NCBI GenBank assembly: GCA_945862035.1
Contig: CAMAXB010000020.1
Coordinates: 1 to 19,441, forward strand
Length of the DNA: 19,441 nucleotides
Origin: Opitutus sp. GAS368
GTDB taxonomy: Bacteria; Verrucomicrobiota; Verrucomicrobiia; Opitutales; Opitutaceae
Reading direction: 5' to 3'
Below are positions 13,617 to 19,441 of the stretch, in pieces; within the stretch, counting starts at the first letter, position 1, and the number at the start of each line of letters is the position of its first letter. Under the pieces are notes generated by a model, which was given only the letters and a program-made list of their open reading frames with translations, was not told the DNA's origin and did not search any database. The position numbers were made by a program, and so were the translations under genes.

Positions 13617-16025
13617 ATGCTTCGCCTCTTCCTCCTGCTCGCTGCCCTCGCCCTTCCCGTGGTCGCCCAGCCCTACGCGACCAAGCCCCTGCCCAGTGAC
13701 AAGTTCCGCCAGCTTGAAGAGCTGCTGCCCACCCCGGGGCCGTACCGGAATGCCTCCGGCGCGCCCGGCCACGCCTACTGGCAGCAGCGGGCCGACTATG
13801 TGATCGACGCTGAGCTCGATGACGCCACGCAGTCGATCACCGGCAAGGCGACGATGACCTATCACAACCTGTCGCCCGACAGCCTCGGCTACCTGTGGCT
13901 GCAGCTCGACGTCAACATCCACGAGCCCGGCTCCGACAATCGCACCACGGCCGCCTCCGTTCGGGCCAACGCCGGCAGCAATCCCTTCACCCGCCTGACC
14001 TACACCGGCCTCGAGACCATGCTGCTGCAGGAAACCTACAGCAGTAATCTCAAGATCACGGCCGTTACCGACGCCAATGGTGCGCCGCTGCCCCACACGA
14101 TCGTCAAGACCATGATGCGCGTCGACCTGCCGGCCGCGGTCGCCCCGCAGGGTTCGGTCACGTTTTCCGTCTCCTGGTCCTACACGATCAACAACGCCAA
14201 GCTCATCGCTATCCGCAGCGGCTGGGAATTTTTCCCGGAGGACGGCAACTACCTCTACGAGATCGCGCAGTGGTTCCCGCGCTTCGCGGCCTACAACGAC
14301 ACCCTCGGCTGGCAGCACAAGCAGTACCTCGGTCGCGGCGAGTTCACCCTTGAGTTCGGCGACTATCTCGTGCGCCTCACGGTTCCGTCCGATCACATCG
14401 TCACCGCCACCGGCCAGCTCCAGAATCCCGAGCAGGTCCTGACCGCGGTGCAGCGCGAGCGCCTCAAGCAGGCCGAGACCTCGGACAAGCCCGTCTTCAT
14501 CGTGACGCCCGCGGAGGCCAAGGCCAATGAGCAGGACGGCGCGGCCAAGACCGCCAAGGCCCCGGGCAAGAAGATCTGGATCTTCAAGGCCGACAACGTG
14601 CGCGACTTCGCCTTCGCGACTTCCCGCAAGTTCATCTGGGACGCGATGGGCGCCAAGGGCCACACCTTCCCGCCGACCCCGATCCGCGCCGGCGGCGTGC
14701 AGGACCGCATGTACCGTCCGCCGGTTATGGCGATGTCCTTCTACCCCAACGAGGGTGAGCCGCTCTGGTCCAAGTACTCGACTCACGCCATCGCCCACAC
14801 GCTCGACGTGTATTCCAAGCACACCTTCGCCTACCCCTACCCGGTCGCCATCTCCGTCAACGGACCGATCGGCGGCATGGAGTACCCGATGATCTGCTTC
14901 AACGGTCCGCGCCCCGATCCGGACGGCACCTACACCGATCGCACCAAGTACGGACTGATCTCCGTCATCATTCACGAGGTCGGTCACAACTATTTCCCGA
15001 TGATTGTGAATTCGGACGAGCGCCAGTGGACCTGGATGGACGAGGGGCTCAACAGCTTCCTCCAGTTCCTCGCGGAGCAGACCTGGGAAAAGGACTATCC
15101 GTCGCGCCGCGGCGAACCCCGGGACATGATTTCCTACATGGTCGGGCCGAATCAGGTGCCGATCATGACCAATTCGGAGTCGATCGCCCAACTCGGGCCC
15201 AATGCCTACGGCAAGCCCGCCACCGCGCTGAACGTCCTCCGCGAGTCCGTTCTCGGCCGGGAGCTGTTTGACCACGCCTTCAAGGTTTTCTCCGAGCGCT
15301 GGATGTTCAAGCGCCCCTATCCGGCGGACTTTTTCCGCACGATGGAGGATGCCTCCGCGGTTGACCTCGATTGGTTCTGGCGCGGCTGGTTCTACACCAA
15401 CGATCACGTCGACGTCGCGATCGAGGCCGTGCGCGAGTACACGCTCGACACCCGCGACCCCGAGATCGAAAAGGCCCGCGATGCCCAGGAGCAGGCGGCC
15501 CGGGCGGTCACCCTCTCCCAGCAGCGCAACGCCGACCTGCCCAAGCGCATCGACGCCCATCCGGAGCTGGCCGATTTCTACAATGACTTCGACGAGGCGA
15601 CGGTCCTGCCGAGCGATCGCAAAAAATTCGAAGACCTCGTGAAGGGGCTTGAGCGCGACAAGATCAACCCGGCCCTCCTCCGCACGGCGCGCAACTACTA
15701 CGTGGTCGACCTGGTGAACATCGGCGGGCTCGTCACGCCCGTGCCACTTAAGGTCACCTATCAGGACGGCTCAACCGAGGAGCTCCGCATCCCGGCCGAG
15801 GTCTGGCGGATCGACAGCGCGAAGACCACGCGCACGATCATGACCACGAAGCAGATCGTCGCAATCCAGTTTGACCCGCATGAGGAAACGGCCGACGCCG
15901 ACTTGGAGAACAATTATTGGCCGCGCCGCCCGATCCGCAGCAAGTTCCAGCTCTTCCAGGACGAAAAGGCCCGCAACCCCATGCGCGAGGTCCTCGACGC
16001 CGCCGCCAAGGCCCCGCAACCCTGA
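13617..16025 (+). CDS. exported M1-family zinc metallopeptidase (gluzincin)
   Basis: This encodes an 802-residue protein with a signal peptide (MLRLFLLLAALALPVVAQ). The N-terminal beta domain (about residues 55-280; YVIDAELDDATQSITGKATM, YLWLQLDVNIHEPGSDNRT) matches the M1 saddle domain. The catalytic site is complete: GGMEYP (419-424, the exopeptidase-type motif with Tyr instead of the usual Asn), HEVGH (453-457, zinc ligands His453 and His457, catalytic Glu454) and WMDEGLN with the third ligand Glu476 at the expected 18-residue spacing. The C-terminal part (about 500-802) includes DLDWFWRGWFYTNDHVDVAI and a late beta region (VPLKVTYQDGSTEELRIPAE). It likely trims peptides in the periplasm or outside the cell. 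An upstream frame extension to 13371 is rejected because the signal peptide begins at 13617. Followed by a DUF6702 gene. Confidence 0.93.
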   Translation: MLRLFLLLAALALPVVAQPYATKPLPSDKFRQLEELLPTPGPYRNASGAPGHAYWQQRADYVIDAELDDATQSITGKATMTYHNLSPDSLGYLWLQLDVNIHEPGSDNRTTAASVRANAGSNPFTRLTYTGLETMLLQETYSSNLKITAVTDANGAPLPHTIVKTMMRVDLPAAVAPQGSVTFSVSWSYTINNAKLIAIRSGWEFFPEDGNYLYEIAQWFPRFAAYNDTLGWQHKQYLGRGEFTLEFGDYLVRLTVPSDHIVTATGQLQNPEQVLTAVQRERLKQAETSDKPVFIVTPAEAKANEQDGAAKTAKAPGKKIWIFKADNVRDFAFATSRKFIWDAMGAKGHTFPPTPIRAGGVQDRMYRPPVMAMSFYPNEGEPLWSKYSTHAIAHTLDVYSKHTFAYPYPVAISVNGPIGGMEYPMICFNGPRPDPDGTYTDRTKYGLISVIIHEVGHNYFPMIVNSDERQWTWMDEGLNSFLQFLAEQTWEKDYPSRRGEPRDMISYMVGPNQVPIMTNSESIAQLGPNAYGKPATALNVLRESVLGRELFDHAFKVFSERWMFKRPYPADFFRTMEDASAVDLDWFWRGWFYTNDHVDVAIEAVREYTLDTRDPEIEKARDAQEQAARAVTLSQQRNADLPKRIDAHPELADFYNDFDEATVLPSDRKKFEDLVKGLERDKINPALLRTARNYYVVDLVNIGGLVTPVPLKVTYQDGSTEELRIPAEVWRIDSAKTTRTIMTTKQIVAIQFDPHEETADADLENNYWPRRPIRSKFQLFQDEKARNPMREVLDAAAKAPQP

Positions 16026-16100
16026 GTCAGGGCCCAAGCCGTTGAGAACCACGGATGGGTACAAGGTTACTCGAATCTAAGCCATTCAAACCCGGAGATA

Positions 16101-16229
16101 TTAACCACGGATGAACACGGATTCACACGGATACGATCCGGACCGATAATTTGAATCCGTGTCCATCCGTGTCTATCCGTGGTTAAAAACTTCGGTGGCT
16201 CGAATCCATTCGTGTTCATTCGTGGTTAA
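16101..16229. repeat. inverted decamer-repeat element (period 10)
   Basis: The left arm (16101-16133) starts TTAACCACGG and repeats units such as ACACGGATTC every ten bases. The right arm (16154-16186) is its reverse complement at 28 of 33 positions and ends CCGTGGTTAA. A further degenerate right-arm copy (ATTCGTGTTC type) ends GGTTAAC at 16230. A partial left-type copy (ACCACGGATG) lies near 16049. The element fills most of the 225-base gap between the M1 and DUF6702 genes and could form a long RNA hairpin there. Confidence 0.85.
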
Positions 16230-16250
16230 CTCTGTTCTTCATCTCTTCGC

Positions 16251-16751
16251 ATGGTTTTTCGTCTTTCCCGCCTCGTCGCTCTGTTTCTCGGTCTGACCGC
16301 CGCGGCCCACGCGCATGCCCTCAAGCTGAGCGTGACGGAGGCGACGTATAACCGGGACAGCGGGCGGCTGGAGCTGGCGGTGCGACTGTTTGCGGACGAC
16401 TTGGAAGAGGCGCTGACCAAGGACAGCGGGCGCCGCGTTCCCATCGACAAGCCGGAGCTGCTGGCTCCGGCGGCCAGCGCCTACCTCCGCAAGCACCTCA
16501 AGGTCAGGTCTGCGGGTGGCGAGGTCCAATCGCTGAGCTGGAGCGGTGCCGAGGTCACGGCCACCCATGTCTGGCTTTACGCCGAGGTTCCCCTCCCCGG
16601 TGGGCTGGTCGGCGCGACCTTCTCCGTCACGTTCATGCAAGAGCTGTTCTCTGACCAGTTGAACTCGCTCCAGCTCCGCGACGGCGAGTTCAAGCAGAAC
16701 CTCATCTTCGTGGACGGCACCGGCGAGGTCACCGTCCGACCCAAGCGCTAG
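16251..16751 (+). CDS. exported DUF6702 family protein
   Basis: This encodes a 166-residue protein with a signal peptide (LSRLVALFLGLTAAAHAHA). The mature start LKLSVTEATYNRDSGRLELA, followed by VRLFADDLEEAL, is the DUF6702 signature; further on are YLRKHLKVRSAGGEV and a C-terminal LFSDQLNSLQLRDGEFKQNL. It is predicted periplasmic or surface-attached, all-beta, with no known activity. From memory, DUF6702 genes sit next to M1 metallopeptidase genes in Bacteroidota as well, so the neighbour here is probably functional. The ATG at 16251 follows a pyrimidine-rich leader (CTTCATCTCTTCGC) without a Shine-Dalgarno sequence. Confidence 0.85.
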   Translation: MVFRLSRLVALFLGLTAAAHAHALKLSVTEATYNRDSGRLELAVRLFADDLEEALTKDSGRRVPIDKPELLAPAASAYLRKHLKVRSAGGEVQSLSWSGAEVTATHVWLYAEVPLPGGLVGATFSVTFMQELFSDQLNSLQLRDGEFKQNLIFVDGTGEVTVRPKR

Positions 16752-17138
16752 GCCTGCCCGGTCCCCTGCCTGTCTCGCCCCTCATTGTCCTCGCGCCGCT
16801 CTTCCTCGTCTTTGAGGCCTGGCAGCGGGAGATCAGCGAGCGCTACCTTGAGGTGAAGCGAATCGCCGCCGGCACGGCCCCGCGCAAATCCGGGCCGAGC
16901 GAGCCGGTTGCCGTCCTCTGAGTGCGCTGATTTTCGCCTCTGGCTCTTGGATGATGCTGATGCTCATGCCCCGCCTCGGGCGCTCTAGGCCGTGTGCCTG
17001 CTCGTGGTAACCCTACTCGGCTAAGCCCTGAGGCGTAGTTCGAGCCTGAAGTACGTGCTGGTGATCCTGAGGTTGGAGGGCGCCCGCCGCATCGGCATGA
17101 TCGTTTCGCTCCTGGGGATGGCGGGGCGGAGACTCTGA
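16751..17138 (+). pseudogene. decayed gene for a conserved membrane protein
   Basis: Three frames together read like one small membrane protein. First, PVSPLIVLAPLFLVFEAWQR followed by EISERYLEVKRIAAGTAPRK, ending in a stop at 16919-16921. Second, shifted, LSALIFASGSWMMLMLMPRL. Third, shifted again, VCLLVVTLLG, then an in-frame stop, then SSLKYVLVILRLEGARRIGM and IVSLLGMAGRRL ending at 17138. The pieces are hydrophobic and consecutive, with two frameshifts and an internal stop, and the N-terminus is missing right after the DUF6702 stop. The intact family resembles, from memory, unnamed membrane proteins of Opitutaceae. I cannot give a function. Confidence 0.55.
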
Positions 17139-17184
17139 TTCGCGGCCGGCTTTCCCGGAACGAGATTCGATCGATCCGGAGGTC

Positions 17185-17264
17185 GCGCAGAGACGCAGAG
17201 TCGGAGAGTTTCTAAAACGGTCTGCCTCTCAGGAGGTCGTCTCTGCGGCTCTGCGGCTCTGCGC
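17185..17264. repeat. inverted octamer-repeat element (period 8)
   Basis: The left arm has three 8-bp units GCGCAGAG, ACGCAGAG, TCGGAGAG (17185-17208). The right arm has CTCTGCGG, CTCTGCGG, CTCTGCGC (17241-17264), the reverse complement type. A 32-base spacer separates them. It lies between the decayed membrane-protein gene and the stop of the next minus-strand gene, where no other gene is visible (17139-17319). Confidence 0.75.
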
Positions 17265-17319
17265 GCCTTCCGTGGCTCGGAGCTTCCGTGAACGGGTCCG
17301 CTCAATTTAGAAGTACGCG

Positions 17320-17601
17320 CTAGAGCCCCAGACGCCTAGACTCCCGCTTCGGCACCGGCTCGGCCCGTGACTGCTGGAAGAACTCCTGGGCGGCGGCGAT
17401 GAGCTTGCCGTACTGCGAATAGTTTCCGGCCCAGGAATTGGGCACGCAGACCCGCTTGATCACACCCTTACCCATACCGTCGGGCGAGTCCCGGTCCGGC
17501 GCCAGTTCGAGGACCATCCGCGGGTCGTGGGTGTGTACGACCACGTGACGGGAGCGTCCGTCCGTGGTTCGCTCGATCCGCATGAAGTGGGAAAGATTCA
17601 T
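17320..17601 (-). CDS. 93-residue protein of unknown function
   Basis: This encodes a 93-residue soluble protein starting at 17601, with GGGGAG seven bases upstream of the ATG, one of two clear Shine-Dalgarno sites here. The frame is open further upstream, but that part overlaps the 5' end of the divergent gene and is its shadow. Visible segments are a basic start (MNLSHFMRIERTTDGRSRHV), a beta-like VVVHTHDPRMVLELAPD, VIKRVCVPNSWAGNYSQYGK with several aromatic residues, an amphipathic helix LIAAAQEFFQQS and a basic tail. There is no signal peptide or membrane segment. I do not recognise the family. It is divergent from the coiled-coil gene (136 bases apart), so they may share a control region. 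Confidence 0.7.
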   Translation of the reverse strand: MNLSHFMRIERTTDGRSRHVVVHTHDPRMVLELAPDRDSPDGMGKGVIKRVCVPNSWAGNYSQYGKLIAAAQEFFQQSRAEPVPKRESRRLGL

Positions 17602-17608
17602 CAGGATG

Positions 17609-17614
17609 CTCCCC
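17609..17614 (-). promoter_or_regulatory. Shine-Dalgarno site of the 93-residue protein gene
   Basis: Read on the minus strand this is GGGGAG, seven bases before the ATG at 17601. It supports this start over longer in-frame alternatives up to 18021. Confidence 0.6.
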
Positions 17615-17737
17615 AAACCCTGCACGATCTCCTGCCAAAGGAAACGGCAAATCGCGACTGCCGGAACAGCCCCCCGCTTTCTGCCTTGAGAAAGGCCGCA
17701 CCCGGGCCCAAACCATCGTCGACGCAGCGTCAGCTCC

Positions 17738-19291
17738 ATGCAACTTCCCGACGAGGCCCCGAAACTCCCGAAACTGCCCTTTCTGCTCGGCGACGGCGCG
17801 CTTCTCGCCACCGCCTGGTACATCGCCCGCTCCAGCGAGGTCCCCCTCGCACCCGTCAACCTGCTCGCCATCGTCGGCTGCGTTGCGCTCGGCGCCATCC
17901 TGGCCGTCATCCCCTTTGTCGCAGAATACGGCCGCAAGCAGGAGGACGCCCTGCAGGAGCGCCAGAACGCACTCGAGGCCCTCTCCCGCACCACCGCGAC
18001 CGCCGCCGAGCAGATCAGCATCGCCGCAAGCGGCCTTCACACCATTGCGGAGCTCGCCCAGAAAAACCTGAAGGCGGCCGAGCAGCTCGGTCCAAAGCTG
18101 CAGGAGAAGATCAACGATTTTGTCCGCCGGGCGGACGAGGCCTTGGTGGCCGAGAACGAGGCGCTGACGCAGGAGGTCAACACCCTGCGCGCCTCCGAGG
18201 CGGAGAAACTTGAGACCACGTCGGACAAGATCCGGGCCGCCGCCACCGAGCTGGCGAAACTCGAAGCCGCCACGCACAAGCACCTTGCCGCGGTCAGCGA
18301 GACCCTCGCGCGCCTCCCGGCCCTCGCAGAGGAATCCGCTCAAAAGGCCGCCGGCATCCATTCCCAGACGGCTCGGTCGACGCTCGCCCAGCTCCTGACC
18401 GAGATTGACATCCGGGTGACGGCTGCGGCCACCCGCCTGGCGGAGGCGCCCCCACCGGCCCCTACGGTCGACGTCGCGGAGGCGCCCCCCCACGCCGAGC
18501 CGAGTCGCGCGGCGCCCGTCGTCGAGCCAGCGGCGGAGTCTCCAGAGCCGAAGCGCAAACGCATCAAGTCTCAGGCCAAGGGGGCCGCGATTGAGGCGGC
18601 GCCGCCTGCGGCCACCGCGGCCGATCCCTCCGCCCCCGAGCCAAGGGAAGTGGTGGAGTCGGCCCCGGCCCCGGGGCCCATGGAGATGGCCGCTCAAGCG
18701 CCAACCGAGTCCGTGCTGGCTTCGGAGTCGACGGCGACCCTTCCGGCCGAACCTACGCCTGAACCCAGCCCGACCCCGGAACCCGCGCCCGCATCGTTGG
18801 CAGCGGCAATGCCCTTGGATGAGGACGGGCCCCTGCCCCCCCTGGACGAGCCCAAACCGGCGCGGAAAGCCCGTAAGCCCATCTCCACCAGTGCGCCCCC
18901 CTTCATTCCTGGCCTGCTCAACCCCGATGCGCCGTTGACCCAAACGGGGGGAGCCTTCTCAGGGATGGAATCCGATGAGACAATTCAGGATGAGCCGTCT
19001 GGTCCGCCGATTGATCGCGCCATCTCCGCGGATGGGCTCACGCGGCTTCTTGCCACCGCCTACATCGGCATTGGCAACAAGCTCTATCTGCGCGGCGACG
19101 GACCGGGCCTCAGCTGGGACAAGGGCGTGCCGCTCCAGTTTGTGTCGATTGGCAAGTGGCGCTGGGAAACCGCCGACGCAAACGCGCCCTTCGCGGCCAA
19201 GCTCTACAAGAACGATCAGGTCGAGTGTGTCTCGCTGGGATCGCTCATGCTGGACCCCGGCCAGCAGACCGAGGTCAACGCCGCGTTCTGA
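17738..19291 (+). CDS. membrane-anchored coiled-coil protein with a small C-terminal beta domain, unknown function
   Basis: This encodes a 517-residue protein. Two hydrophobic segments lie at about residues 15-30 and 38-62 (VNLLAIVGCVALGAILAVIP). Residues about 63-236 form a long alpha-helical/coiled-coil region rich in Ala, Glu, Lys, Leu (EQISIAASGLHTIAELAQKN). Residues about 237-425 are Pro/Ala/Glu-rich and probably disordered, with a basic patch (PKRKRIKSQ). Residues about 430-517 are a compact domain: IGIGNKLYLRGDGPGLSWDK, GVPLQFVSIGKWRWET, AAKLYKNDQVEC and a terminal TEVNAAF. The strand pattern and aromatic residues recall CBM20/CBM48-type beta-sandwich folds; this is inference. The coil places the terminal domain far from the membrane. 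It diverges from the 93-residue gene. No Shine-Dalgarno sequence precedes the ATG at 17738. Confidence 0.85.
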   Translation: MQLPDEAPKLPKLPFLLGDGALLATAWYIARSSEVPLAPVNLLAIVGCVALGAILAVIPFVAEYGRKQEDALQERQNALEALSRTTATAAEQISIAASGLHTIAELAQKNLKAAEQLGPKLQEKINDFVRRADEALVAENEALTQEVNTLRASEAEKLETTSDKIRAAATELAKLEAATHKHLAAVSETLARLPALAEESAQKAAGIHSQTARSTLAQLLTEIDIRVTAAATRLAEAPPPAPTVDVAEAPPHAEPSRAAPVVEPAAESPEPKRKRIKSQAKGAAIEAAPPAATAADPSAPEPREVVESAPAPGPMEMAAQAPTESVLASESTATLPAEPTPEPSPTPEPAPASLAAAMPLDEDGPLPPLDEPKPARKARKPISTSAPPFIPGLLNPDAPLTQTGGAFSGMESDETIQDEPSGPPIDRAISADGLTRLLATAYIGIGNKLYLRGDGPGLSWDKGVPLQFVSIGKWRWETADANAPFAAKLYKNDQVECVSLGSLMLDPGQQTEVNAAF

Positions 19292-19314
19292 GGCGAGACC
19301 ACGCCGGGACCGCC

Positions 19315-19440
19315 CGCGAATCACGCGAATCGGCACGAATTCGATCCAGAGGTCACCACGAAATACACGGAACACACGAAAATAGGGCCGGAAGTCCGGG
19401 CCCGGACTCTTTCGTGTGTTCCGTGTATTTCGTGGTGACC
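19315..19440. repeat. nonamer-repeat element with perfect 31-bp inverted repeat (period 9)
   Basis: An unpaired lead-in has units CGCGAATCA, CGCGAATCG, GCACGAATT (19315-19341). The left arm 19351-19381 carries nonamers CACGAAATA, CACGGAACA, CACGAAAA. The right arm 19410-19440 is its exact reverse complement over 31 bases. The 28-base loop itself contains the perfect palindrome AGTCCGGGCCCGGACT (19393-19408). It lies just after the coiled-coil gene and reaches the end of the window. As RNA it would form a very stable hairpin and could end transcription without a T run. Confidence 0.9.
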
Positions 19441-19441
19441 C

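Noticed and set aside
13539..15560. A 673-codon open frame on the minus strand
   Set aside because: It lies entirely antisense to the M1 peptidase, whose signal peptide and zinc site are clear. Its product is Gly/Val/Arg/Asp-rich without any domain, as expected for antisense frames in GC-rich DNA.
16101..16186. A conventional intrinsic terminator
   Set aside because: The arms are much longer than usual and built from decamer units, and no T run follows; it is described as a repeat element instead.
17468..18943. A 491-codon open frame on the minus strand
   Set aside because: It is antisense to the coiled-coil protein gene and is low-complexity Gly/Arg; the sense frame shows membrane segments, heptad-like helix and a folded C-terminus.

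Overview
This is a very GC-rich bacterial window. The gene families and the style of the intergenic repeats suggest a free-living Gram-negative bacterium, most likely Verrucomicrobiota close to Opitutaceae. That assignment is inference; no marker gene or rRNA is present. Gram-negative character is seen directly: lipoproteins with lipoboxes, an LpoB/YcfL envelope operon and many exported proteins. I see no tRNA, rRNA, CRISPR array, integrase, transposase or prophage gene. Most start codons have no Shine-Dalgarno sequence and several follow a C/T-rich leader.

Layout. 1-875: 3' part of an S9 (glutamyl endopeptidase-like) serine peptidase with a one-base frameshift in a C run. 920-1786: EamA/DMT transporter, followed by a small membrane-anchored protein (1958-2251). 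2263-6430, minus strand: a five-gene envelope operon. In transcription order it encodes a double glycine-zipper protein, LpoB, YcfL (DUF1425), an unknown exported protein, and a COG3014-like lipoprotein. 6627-6820: remnant of a Sel1-repeat gene. 6933-7847, minus strand: AEC-family permease. It diverges from ppnP (8171-8509) across a region holding a G-rich tract and two related perfect palindromes. 8580-10409: two exported peptidyl-prolyl isomerases, a cyclophilin with a TPM-like C-terminal domain and a membrane-anchored FKBP, separated by a cloverleaf-like repeat. 10619-11097: AraC fragment and a heptamer repeat. 11155-13299: TMTC-like membrane protein with TPRs. 13617-16751: M1 metallopeptidase and DUF6702 protein, separated by a decamer repeat. 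16751-17138: decayed membrane-protein gene, then an octamer repeat. 17320-17601 (minus) and 17738-19291 (plus): divergent pair of unrecognised genes, the second a membrane-anchored coiled-coil protein with a small C-terminal beta domain. 19315-19440: a nonamer repeat with a perfect 31-bp inverted repeat.

The dominant theme is cell-envelope and periplasmic function: penicillin-binding-protein activation, extracytoplasmic protein folding, peptidases and probable protein glycosylation. The most unusual DNA-level feature is a set of four intergenic elements built on the same plan. Each has short tandem units in one arm and the reverse complement of those units in the other arm, but the unit is 7, 8, 9 or 10 bp long depending on the element. 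Decayed genes (S9 peptidase, Sel1, AraC, membrane protein) mark several junctions, so the region appears to have been losing genes and gaining repeats.
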